DNA of 64,000 nt from Solirubrobacteraceae bacterium (GTDB lineage: Bacteria > Actinomycetota > Thermoleophilia > Solirubrobacterales > Solirubrobacteraceae). Every line of letters starts with the position of its first letter. Position 1 is the first letter of the stretch. The notes under the pieces were generated by a model that did no database searches, was not told where the DNA came from, and saw nothing but the letters and a program-made list of their open reading frames with translations. Positions 43,427 to 50,503 of this stretch are shown here, in pieces. The position numbers were made by a program, and so were the translations under genes. The stretch is taken from contig JAUJOT010000007.1 in assembly GCA_030447505.1 (NCBI GenBank), forward strand, positions 1-64,000. The letters are read 5' to 3'.

Positions 43427-43432
43427 AGGCTA
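43427..43432 (-). promoter_or_regulatory. -10 box TAGCCT, 10 nt before the DUF177 gene
   Basis: On the minus strand, TAGCCT is followed by TGATGGGGCC and the ATG at 43416. The same hexamer occurs before the HAD gene at 47997. Confidence 0.4.
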
Positions 43433-43478
43433 GCGCCGTGCTCGTTGGTCGCGGACGTGCGCTCGCGTCTGACGCGCG

Positions 43479-45104
43479 CTACGGCCGCTCGCCGGTCCCC
43501 ACGAGCTCGCGCTTGAGCACCTTGCCGGTCGCGTTGCGCGGCAGCTCGTCGAGGAAGACGACCTCGCGCGGGACCTTGTAGCGCGCGAGGTTTGCCTTCA
43601 CGTGCGCCTTGACGTCCTGCTCTGAGATCGTCGCGCCGTCGCGGACGACGACGAACGCGCGCAGGCGCTGGCCGAAGTCCGCGTCCTCGATGCCGATCGC
43701 GGCCACCTCGTCGATTCCCTCGAGCATCGCGATCGTGTCCTCGACCTCGCGCGGAAAGACGTTCTCGCCGCCCGAGACGATCATCTCGTCGTCGCGGCCG
43801 TCGACGAACAGGCGACCGGCGTCGTCGAAGTGGCCGATGTCGCCGGAGCACAGCAGGCCGTCGACGAGCGCCTTGTTGCCTCCATCGGAGTAGCCGTCGA
43901 AGACGAGCTCGTTGCCGACGAAGATGCGCCCCGTCTCGCCGGCACCGACTTCCTCGTCGTCGGCGTCGTACAGACGCACGACCGTCCCGCGCGGCGGCCG
44001 GCCGGCGGTGCCGGGAGCGGCACGCAGGTCCTCGGGGGTGGCGACCGTCGCCCAGGCGACCTCCGTCGAGCCGTAGAGGTTGTAGAGGACGTCGCCGAAG
44101 CTGTCCATGACCGTTGTCGCAAGCTCGCCGGGCAGCGACGAGCCGCTGGCGGCGATCACCCGCAGCGAGCCGGTGTCGTAGCGCCCCAGGGTCCTCGGGC
44201 CGAGCTCGAGGATCCGCTGCAGCATCACCGGGACGACGATCAGCGCGCTGACGCCGTGCTCGTCGATCGCGCTCAGCGCGTCCTGCCGATCGAAGCGCCG
44301 GCGCAGGACGAGCGTCGACGACAGCCCGATCGCGAGGATGAGGTGCGCAAGCCCCCAGGAGTGAAAGAGCGGCGCGGCGATCAGCGTGCGCTCGCGGGCC
44401 CGGAGCGGGATCTTCGAGATCAGCGCGGCGATCGGGTCGAGCGTCTGGGGCTGGCTGCGGTTGGCGCCCTTCGGCGTTCCGGTCGTCCCGCTCGTGAGGA
44501 TCACGATCCTGCCGTTCGTGGCCGGCACGACGACGTCGCGCGGATCGCCGCGCTCGATCAGCGCCTCGAGCAGGTCGGCCCCGGCGGGCGCCCTGCCGGA
44601 GTCCGACCAGGCGACGAACCGGCGGCGATCGCGAGCCGCGCCGGCGACGACCTGCTCGAACTCCTCGTCGTAGACGATCGCGCGCGGCTGCTCGCGCTCG
44701 CAGACCTCGGCGAGCTGCGGCGCCGCGAACGCCGTGTTGAGAAACAGCGCGTGGGCGCCGAGCTTCGAGCAGGCGACCATCGCCTCGACGAAGCCGCGGT
44801 GGTTGCGGCACAGGATTGCGATGTTGTCGCCCTCGACGATCCCCTCGTCGCTCCAGGCGTGCGCGAGCGCGTTCGTGCGCCGGTGGACCTCGCCGAACGT
44901 CAGCGAGCCGGCCTCGTCGATGATCGAGACGTCGTCGGGGTAGCGGATCGCCGATGCGGCGTAGCCGGCGGCCGCCGTCGGCCCCCAGTCCCTGATCGCC
45001 TTGAGCGTCCGCACGAGCCTGTCCGGCCGCGTCGGCCCGAACATCCCGCATTCGACCAGCGTGCGCACGGTGAAGGCCTTCGTCGACAGGCTGTCGAGAA
45101 GCAT
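43479..45104 (-). CDS. AMP-forming acyl-CoA synthetase
   Basis: The 541-aa adenylate-forming enzyme shows P-loop VILTSGTTGTPKGANR, then YGSTEVAWA, SGDIGHFDDAGRLF, GRDDEMIVSGGENVFP, and the C-terminal Lys in PRNATGKVLKREL. It activates a fatty or aromatic acid with CoA; the substrate cannot be read from motifs. The N-terminal ~75 residues are typical of FadD-like proteins of actinobacteria. It is on its own, with 39 nt before the next gene upstream. Confidence 0.92.
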   Translation of the reverse strand: MLLDSLSTKAFTVRTLVECGMFGPTRPDRLVRTLKAIRDWGPTAAAGYAASAIRYPDDVSIIDEAGSLTFGEVHRRTNALAHAWSDEGIVEGDNIAILCRNHRGFVEAMVACSKLGAHALFLNTAFAAPQLAEVCEREQPRAIVYDEEFEQVVAGAARDRRRFVAWSDSGRAPAGADLLEALIERGDPRDVVVPATNGRIVILTSGTTGTPKGANRSQPQTLDPIAALISKIPLRARERTLIAAPLFHSWGLAHLILAIGLSSTLVLRRRFDRQDALSAIDEHGVSALIVVPVMLQRILELGPRTLGRYDTGSLRVIAASGSSLPGELATTVMDSFGDVLYNLYGSTEVAWATVATPEDLRAAPGTAGRPPRGTVVRLYDADDEEVGAGETGRIFVGNELVFDGYSDGGNKALVDGLLCSGDIGHFDDAGRLFVDGRDDEMIVSGGENVFPREVEDTIAMLEGIDEVAAIGIEDADFGQRLRAFVVVRDGATISEQDVKAHVKANLARYKVPREVVFLDELPRNATGKVLKRELVGTGERP

Positions 45105-45143
45105 CGGCGGGAATCTATTCGGTCTCTCCTTGGCGATCGCCGC

Positions 45144-46079
45144 CTACGGCAGGCGCAGGTCGGGCGGCATGTCGCCGGACTCGATCAGGCGGTGGATGTC
45201 GGCGGCGCGGCGCGAGTTGAGGAACACGTGGCGCTGCCCGACGCTCGGCTTCTCGTCGAGCAGGCCGGCGGCGAGCAGCGCCTCCCCGACCTCGTCGGCG
45301 AGTGCACGCTCGTTGCCGGCGAAGCCACGCGAGAGGTGGCGAAAGTCCGTGTGGTAGCCGCCCCACTTGCCCATCCCGTGCAGCCGCTGCAGGATCCGCC
45401 GGGCGATCCGGCGCGCGGGCTGCGGATCGTCGTGCGGCCGCGCCGCGCCGCCGTCCGCGCCGACCAGCGCCAGCACCGCGTCCTCGTGCGCGGCGACCGA
45501 GTCGCCGTCGGCGGGCCGCCCGCCGAGGCGCGCCACGACCTCGGCGCTGCGCAGCGCCTGGGCGAGCGGCGGGCGCCAGTCGCCGGCATCGGCGACGACG
45601 AACGCCGGCAGCGCGAGCGCGCGGCTGCGCAGCCGCGCGATGGCGGCGGCGTGCTCGTCGAAGGCGACCGCCGCAAGCTCGGCGTCCTCCGGCTCGGCGG
45701 CGCTCGCCGGCAGGCGCAGCGCGAGGTGCCCGTCGAGCGCCCCGGCCTGCAGGCCCAATTCGGCGGCGCTGTGCGGGGGGCCGAGCCCGACGCTCTCGAC
45801 GAGCGCGCCGATCGCGGCGGCGGTGGCGAGAAAGCCGCGCTCGGGAGCGGCGGCGGGGTCGGCGCGCACGGAGACGGCGACCGGGACGACCGCCACGAGG
45901 CGGTCGCCGTCGGCGGCGAACGCCACCGTCACCGGCTCGTCGCGCCCCGAGCGCGGCAGCGCCAGCTCGCGCGCGGAGCGCAGCAGCTCGTCGCGCAGCA
46001 GATCACGCAGCTGCGCCGAGCGCTCACGCGGAGCGGCTGTCCCGCCGGCCTCCTCGAGCGCGATCGCAAGCTGACTCAT
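45144..46079 (-). CDS. Uncharacterised 311-aa protein
   Basis: The sequence is Ala-, Leu- and Glu-rich. An N-terminal helical segment (LRDLLRDELLRSARELALP) is followed by a beta-rich middle (VTVAFAADGDRLVAVVPVAV). The C-terminal domain (KWGGYHTDFRHLSRGFAGNE, then RHVFLNSRRAADIHRLIESG) looks like a small DNA- or ligand-binding winged helix. No catalytic motif is seen. It is divergent from the phosphatase gene at 46134. CATACT lies 6 nt before its ATG. Confidence 0.7.
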   Translation of the reverse strand: MSQLAIALEEAGGTAAPRERSAQLRDLLRDELLRSARELALPRSGRDEPVTVAFAADGDRLVAVVPVAVSVRADPAAAPERGFLATAAAIGALVESVGLGPPHSAAELGLQAGALDGHLALRLPASAAEPEDAELAAVAFDEHAAAIARLRSRALALPAFVVADAGDWRPPLAQALRSAEVVARLGGRPADGDSVAAHEDAVLALVGADGGAARPHDDPQPARRIARRILQRLHGMGKWGGYHTDFRHLSRGFAGNERALADEVGEALLAAGLLDEKPSVGQRHVFLNSRRAADIHRLIESGDMPPDLRLP

Positions 46080-46133
46080 CCGACGAGTATGGAGCGAGCG
46101 GTCGCCTAGCCGACGGTCTACGCTGCACGCCCC

Positions 46134-46622
46134 GTGTCGGACTGGTTTGAGCACTTCGGCTTCGCACAGGTCGGCGAGGACCTGCTGATGGGGGCCTATC
46201 CGCAGGACGCAGACGACGTCGCGACGCTGCGCGAGGCCGGCGTGACGGCCGTCTTCAACCTCGTGCAGGACGTCGAGTACGAGCAGCAGGGCGGCCGCGA
46301 GGCGTGCGCGGCGGCGCTCGCGCAGGCCGGCATCCGTGAGGAGCGCGTCGAGGTGATCGACTACGGCAACCTGTTGCCGGGCCACATCGAGCGCGCCGCC
46401 AGGACGGTCCTCGCGTGGCTCGACGACGGCGAGCGCGTCTACGTGCACTGCCGCGCGGGGATGCAGCGCTCGGCCGTCGTGTCGGCCGCGATCGTGGCGC
46501 TGCACGAGGGCCTCGCGCCGCTCGACGCCCTGGAGCGCGTGCGCGAGCGCAACCCGCAGGCCAACCCGCTCTCGCACCAGCGCCGGGACCTGCTGCGCTG
46601 GTGGGACAAGCGCAGCGCCTGA
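46134..46622 (+). CDS. Dual-specificity-like protein tyrosine phosphatase
   Basis: The 162-aa protein has the Cys-phosphatase loop VHCRAGMQRSAVVSAAIV (H-C-x5-R-S) near residue 104. A DSP-type core surrounds it (ADDVATLREAGVTAVFNLVQD), with the general-acid region before the loop. It may act on phosphoproteins or phosphoinositide-like substrates. The start is GTG at 46134, 9 nt after TACGCT. It is the first of three plus-strand genes; whether they share function is unknown. Confidence 0.88.
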   Translation: MSDWFEHFGFAQVGEDLLMGAYPQDADDVATLREAGVTAVFNLVQDVEYEQQGGREACAAALAQAGIREERVEVIDYGNLLPGHIERAARTVLAWLDDGERVYVHCRAGMQRSAVVSAAIVALHEGLAPLDALERVRERNPQANPLSHQRRDLLRWWDKRSA

Positions 46623-46654
46623 ACGCGCTCCTGCGGTCCGTCAGGTGCGGTCCG

Positions 46655-46660
46655 TACCGT
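46655..46660 (+). promoter_or_regulatory. -10 box TACCGT, 7 nt before the nuclease-like gene
   Basis: TACCGT is followed by GCGACCG and the ATG at 46668. No Shine-Dalgarno sequence is visible. It matches the yraN box. Confidence 0.4.
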
Positions 46661-46667
46661 GCGACCG

Positions 46668-47954
46668 ATGGCTATGCAAGCTGCCGCTCCTCTGCCCCTC
46701 GCGCGCGTGCACGTCGTCAACGACCGCCTGGCGATCGACTGGCTGATCGTCGACGACGAGACGGCCGTGCGGCTCGCCGCCGAGCGCGAGGACCCGACGC
46801 GGTTCGTCGTCGAGGCGATCGAGATCGGCGCGCGCGTGCTCGACCGCGAGCAGACCGGCGCCAACGCCGAGTTCGTGCGCGCGGAGTTCGAGAAGACCGC
46901 GCGCGAGCTCGACAGCGCCTTCGTCGAGCGGGCGCGCGCCGTCGCCGAGCGGCTCGACCGGAAGGTCGACGAGGTCTTCGGCCCCGAGCACGGGCACGTC
47001 ACGCAGGCGCTCGCGCGGCACTTCGGCGACGAGTCGTCGACCGCCGTGCAGCACCGCGTCAAGGCCGTGCTGAGCGAGGTCTCGGCGCAGATGCGCGAGG
47101 ACGTGCGCAGGCAGTTCTCGGCCGACAACGACGCAAATCCGCTGGCGGTCTTCCAGCGCATGCACCTCGCGCAGGCGCAGCGGATCGCCGGCGAGCAGTC
47201 CGACAGCCTGCGTGCGATGAGCGCTCGGCTGGAGGCGATGCGCGTCGAGATCGCGCAGCTGCGTTCGGAGAAGGAGAAGCTCGCCGAGATCGCCGCCGTC
47301 GAGGACAAGGGAACGGCGAAGGGCCGCACGTACGAGGAGGCCGTCGCGGAGGCGCTCGACGCGCTCGCCGGCGGCCGCGGCGACGACTGCGACGCCGTCG
47401 GCGACGTCCGCGGCGAGGGCGGCAAGAAGGGCGACTTCGTCGTCGCGATCGACGCCTGCAGCGGCCCCGCGCGCGGCAAGATCGTCTTCGAGGCCAAGAA
47501 CAAGAAGCTGTCGAGGAACGAGGCGCTCGCCGAGCTCGACGGCGCGATGGAGACGCGCACGGCCGACTACGCGGTGCTCGTCGTGCCCGGCGAGGACAAG
47601 CTGCCCGCGCGCACGCACCCGCTGCGCGAGTTCAACGGCGACAAGCTGTTCGTGACGTTCGATCCCGAGGACGGCTCGACGCTCGCGCTCGAGGTCGCCT
47701 ACGGCCTCGCCCGAGCGCGCGTGCTGATGGCGCGCGCCGCCGGCGGCGGGATCGACGCCGGCGCGCTGCGCGTCGAGGTCGAGCGCGCGCAGGGCGCGAT
47801 GGAGGACGTGCGGCGCATCAAGTCGCAGCTCACCAACGCGGCCACGGGGATCGACGGCGCGCGCGCGATCCTCGAGGCGATGGCGGCGAACGTGCGCGGC
47901 CACCTGACGGCGATCGAGCGGCTGCTGGCCGAGGCGGCGTCAGCGGACGACTGA
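46668..47954 (+). CDS. Coiled-coil protein with a PD-(D/E)XK-like nuclease region
   Basis: The 428-aa protein has a beta-rich N-terminus, then a helical coiled coil (about 90-220, EFEKTARELDSAFVERARAV, SEKEKLAEIAAV). The segment GRTYEEAVAEALDAL follows, with GKKGDFVVAID and IVFEAKNKK. The Asp and the E-x-K fit a PD-(D/E)XK active site, as in DUF2130-like proteins. A further helical region follows to the end. It might process DNA ends or act in defence. ATG 46668 was chosen over GTG 46659. Confidence 0.75.
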   Translation: MAMQAAAPLPLARVHVVNDRLAIDWLIVDDETAVRLAAEREDPTRFVVEAIEIGARVLDREQTGANAEFVRAEFEKTARELDSAFVERARAVAERLDRKVDEVFGPEHGHVTQALARHFGDESSTAVQHRVKAVLSEVSAQMREDVRRQFSADNDANPLAVFQRMHLAQAQRIAGEQSDSLRAMSARLEAMRVEIAQLRSEKEKLAEIAAVEDKGTAKGRTYEEAVAEALDALAGGRGDDCDAVGDVRGEGGKKGDFVVAIDACSGPARGKIVFEAKNKKLSRNEALAELDGAMETRTADYAVLVVPGEDKLPARTHPLREFNGDKLFVTFDPEDGSTLALEVAYGLARARVLMARAAGGGIDAGALRVEVERAQGAMEDVRRIKSQLTNAATGIDGARAILEAMAANVRGHLTAIERLLAEAASADD

Positions 47955-47984
47955 GCGCACGCTCGCGCACAGTGGGCGGTCCAC

Positions 47985-47990
47985 TAGCCT
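47985..47990 (+). promoter_or_regulatory. -10 box TAGCCT, 6 nt before the HAD gene
   Basis: TAGCCT is followed by GCGGCC and the GTG start at 47997. It fits a leaderless transcript. Confidence 0.5.
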
Positions 47991-47996
47991 GCGGCC

Positions 47997-48638
47997 GTGA
48001 CCGAGGCCGTGATCTTCGACTGCGACGGCGTCCTCGTCGACACCGAGCTGATCTCCAACACCGTGCTCGCCGGGCTGCTCACGCAGGCGGGGCTGCCGAC
48101 GACGCTCGAGGACTGCCTGCGCGACTACCGCGGGCGCTCGATGACGTCGGTCATGGAGCTCGCGACGCAACGCCACGGCGCGCCGCTGCCCGACATCAGC
48201 GATCGCTACTACGCCGAGACGAAGGCGGTCTTCGTGCGCGAGCTGCAGCCGGTGCCGGGCGTGATCGACGCGCTGGACCGGATCGCGCTGCCGTCCTGCG
48301 TCGCGTCGAGCGGGCCGCACCACAAGATGGAGGTCACGCTGCGGCGCACCGGCCTGTGGGAGCGCTTCGAGGGGCGGCTCTTCAGCGCGACGGAGGTCGA
48401 CCGCGGCAAGCCCGCGCCCGACCTGTTCCTGCACGCCGCCCGCTCGATGGGCTTCGTCGCGGCGAGCACCGCCGTCGTGGAGGACAGCGTCGCGGGGGTC
48501 GAGGCCGCGTGCCGGGCGGGGATGCGCGCGCTGGCGTTCGCGCGCGGCACCGACGCCGCCGCACTCGCCGCCGCCGGCGGCGAGCCGTTCGAGGAGATGT
48601 CGGAGCTGCCGGGCCTGCTCGCCGCAGCGCGTCGATGA
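47997..48638 (+). CDS. HAD-superfamily phosphatase (beta-phosphoglucomutase/CbbY-like subgroup)
   Basis: The 213-aa protein has motif I FDCDGVLVDTE, motif II VASSGPHHKM, Lys in GKPAPDLFL and motif IV VVEDSVAGVEAA. The cap domain and overall length fit the beta-PGM/CbbY/Gph branch, whose members act on sugar phosphates. CbbY removes RuBisCO-inhibiting xylulose bisphosphate, but this gene is 40 kb from the cbb operon, so that role is only a possibility. Confidence 0.9.
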   Translation: MTEAVIFDCDGVLVDTELISNTVLAGLLTQAGLPTTLEDCLRDYRGRSMTSVMELATQRHGAPLPDISDRYYAETKAVFVRELQPVPGVIDALDRIALPSCVASSGPHHKMEVTLRRTGLWERFEGRLFSATEVDRGKPAPDLFLHAARSMGFVAASTAVVEDSVAGVEAACRAGMRALAFARGTDAAALAAAGGEPFEEMSELPGLLAAARR

Positions 48639-48732
48639 GCGACGTCGTGGCGCATGCAGGGTCGTCGAGGCTTCGGGGGCTTCGAGATCGGCTAGCGGAG
48701 TGGCGGCCCGTCAGTCCAGGCCGCGGCGCGCG

Positions 48733-49197
48733 TCAGCGAACCTCGGCGGGCTCGTCCTTGCCCTGCAGGCGCTCGCGGCCGCGCTGCACCGCCGCGATGA
48801 ACTTCGAGAGGTTGACCTCGAGCGTGTTGAGGATCTCGTCGGCGTAGTCCTCGGCGCCGAGGCGGATCTCGCGCTCGCGGGCGCGGGCGTCCTCGATGAT
48901 GTCCTCCGCGGCCCGCTGGGCCTGCTTGGTGACCTCTTCCTCGCCGACGAGCTGGTTCTGGCGCTCGCGTGCCTCCTTGATGATCCGCTCAGCCTCGCGC
49001 TTGGCCTCGGCGAGCATCTCCTGGCGCTCCTTAACGATCCAGCGCGCCTGCTTGATCTCCTCGGGGATCGTGGCGCGCATCTGGTCGAGGATGTCGTAGA
49101 TCTCGTCCTTGTCGACGCGAACCTGACCCGTCATCGGGACGAGCTTGGCGTTGTGCACCAGGTCGTCGAGCTTGTCGATGAGTACGAGGACGTCCAT
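48733..49197 (-). CDS. SepIVA-like DivIVA-domain coiled-coil protein
   Basis: The 154-aa protein starts LIDKLDDLVHNAKLVPMTGQ and has VRVDKDEIYDILDQMRATIP then EEIKQARWIVKERQEMLAEA, followed by a long Glu/Arg/Ala coiled coil. This matches mycobacterial SepIVA, a DivIVA relative needed for division and cell-wall synthesis. It lies 17 nt downstream of coaD and is likely cotranscribed. The protein is shorter than mycobacterial SepIVA. Confidence 0.85.
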   Translation of the reverse strand: MDVLVLIDKLDDLVHNAKLVPMTGQVRVDKDEIYDILDQMRATIPEEIKQARWIVKERQEMLAEAKREAERIIKEARERQNQLVGEEEVTKQAQRAAEDIIEDARAREREIRLGAEDYADEILNTLEVNLSKFIAAVQRGRERLQGKDEPAEVR

Positions 49198-49214
49198 AGC
49201 AACCCTTGTGTTCG

Positions 49215-49712
49215 CTAGCGGCCGAGCTCTTCCTTCAAGCGCGCCGCCACCTGTTCCGGGACGAGCTCTTCGATGTTGCCACCGAACGTCGCGAGCTCCT
49301 TGATCCCACTCGAACTGAGGAAACTGTACTGCGGGCTGGCCATCAGGTAGAGCGTGTCGATGTCAGGCGCCTGTAGGCGGTTGAGCTGGTGCATCTCGAA
49401 CTCGTACTCGAAGTCGGAGATCGCGCGCAGTCCCTTGACGATCGCCTTGGCTGCGTTCTCGCGGGCGAACTCGACGACGAGGTTGGAGAACGGCAGCGCG
49501 CGGACGCCGTCGAGGTGGCCGGTCGCGTCGGTGATGAAGCGCAGGCGCTCGTCGACGTCGAAGAGCGTCTTGCCCTTGCGCAGCGGCAGGTTGACGACGC
49601 CGACGATGACCTCGTCGAAGAGCTCCGAGGCGCGGGCGATGACATCGAGGTGGCCGTTCGTGATCGGGTCATAGGAGCCCGGGCAGACGGCTATGCGATG
49701 GTCAGGTGTCAT
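49215..49712 (-). CDS. coaD: Phosphopantetheine adenylyltransferase
   Basis: CoaD makes dephospho-CoA, the penultimate CoA step. The 165-aa protein has RIAVCPGSYDPITNGHLDV (T/HxGH nucleotide motif), KAIVKGLRAISDFEYEFEM and YSFLSSSGIKE. Length and motifs are standard. It overlaps rsmD by 11 nt, the classic rsmD-coaD pair. Confidence 0.96.
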   Translation of the reverse strand: MTPDHRIAVCPGSYDPITNGHLDVIARASELFDEVIVGVVNLPLRKGKTLFDVDERLRFITDATGHLDGVRALPFSNLVVEFARENAAKAIVKGLRAISDFEYEFEMHQLNRLQAPDIDTLYLMASPQYSFLSSSGIKELATFGGNIEELVPEQVAARLKEELGR

Positions 49713-50235
49713 GGATGCGGATGACGGTGTCGCCGTAGCGGCGCTCGTCGAGGAGTGGCAGTTCGAGCTCCAGCGGGTCGTGGCGGTCGCTCTCGCTCAC
49801 GACGCGGGCGGTCGGTGCGACCACCGCGGCCAAGCCTTCTGAGAGCTCCCGCCCCAGCTCGCCGGCGCGCCGGTACGGGGGGTCGAGGAAGACCAGATCG
49901 TATGCGTCCGCTCGCGCCGATGCCGCGCGCAGCCAGGCGCGCGCCTCGATCCGGTGCACGTCGGCGTCGATCCCGAGCGCCGCGAGGTTGGCGCGAATGG
50001 CCGCTATCGCGCGCGGCGCGCTGTCGACGAAGACCGCGCTCGCGGCCCCGCGCGAGAGCGCCTCGATGCCGAGCGCGCCCGAGCCGGCGAACAGGTCCAG
50101 GACGCGCGCGCCCTGCACCGTCGTGCCGAGCACGCCGAAGAGCGCCTCGCGCACGCGGTCGCTCGTCGGCCGCGTCGCGTCGCCCGGCGGCGCCGCGAGG
50201 CGGCGCCCGCCGTAGACGCCGGCGATGACCCTCAT
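49702..50235 (-). CDS. rsmD: 16S rRNA (guanine-966-N2)-methyltransferase RsmD
   Basis: From ATG 50235 the 177-aa protein begins MRVIAGVYGGRRLAAPPGDA. It then has TRPTSDRVREALFGVLG, LDLFAGSGALGIEALSRGA (SAM loop) and LVFLDPPYRR (catalytic NPPY-type loop as DPPY). An upstream ATG at 50265 would add ten residues that are not family-like. It overlaps coaD. Confidence 0.94.
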   Translation of the reverse strand: MRVIAGVYGGRRLAAPPGDATRPTSDRVREALFGVLGTTVQGARVLDLFAGSGALGIEALSRGAASAVFVDSAPRAIAAIRANLAALGIDADVHRIEARAWLRAASARADAYDLVFLDPPYRRAGELGRELSEGLAAVVAPTARVVSESDRHDPLELELPLLDERRYGDTVIRIHDT

Positions 50236-50323
50236 CGGTGCGGGCGGGGTACTCGGTCGCGGCATATCTGCAGCATCTGGCGCTGCATAGCAGCCACGGC
50301 GGTGGGTCGATCGCCCGATTCGA

Positions 50324-50376
50324 CGGGGGTGTGTCGAATCTGCGTCGCCTGGCGACGCTCATTCGACACACCCCCG
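50324..50376. repeat. 53-nt near-perfect palindrome between recG and rsmD
   Basis: The outer arms CGGGGGTGTGTCGAAT (50324-50339) and ATTCGACACACCCCCG (50361-50376) pair over 16 bp. A 2x2 internal mismatch and the inner arms GCGTCGCC (50342-50349) and GGCGACGC (50351-50358) complete the cruciform. ATTCGAC also occurs at 50318-50324, giving an alternative smaller hairpin with 50333-50339. It may be a terminator for recG, a REP/BIME-like mobile repeat, or a protein site. The ~268-nt gap holds no credible gene. Confidence 0.85.
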
Positions 50377-50503
50377 CCGGCGCAGGGCTGCGGCGCGCAA
50401 CCACGGGGCGTGGCCGACCACCCGCGCGCTCGCGCACTGACGCCCTCGGTGCCGCTGTTCACGAGCGCCGAACGGACCCCAAGGCGCACGAGCGACACGA
50501 CCC

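Noticed and set aside
42898-45051. 717-codon minus-strand frame joining the acyl-CoA synthetase region to DUF177
   Set aside because: Only its last 172 codons are the DUF177 protein; the rest is an out-of-frame reading of the synthetase gene.
48639-48732. Possible tRNA-like or hairpin element between the HAD and sepIVA genes
   Set aside because: Only a short direct repeat GGCTTCG was seen, with no cloverleaf or clear stem.
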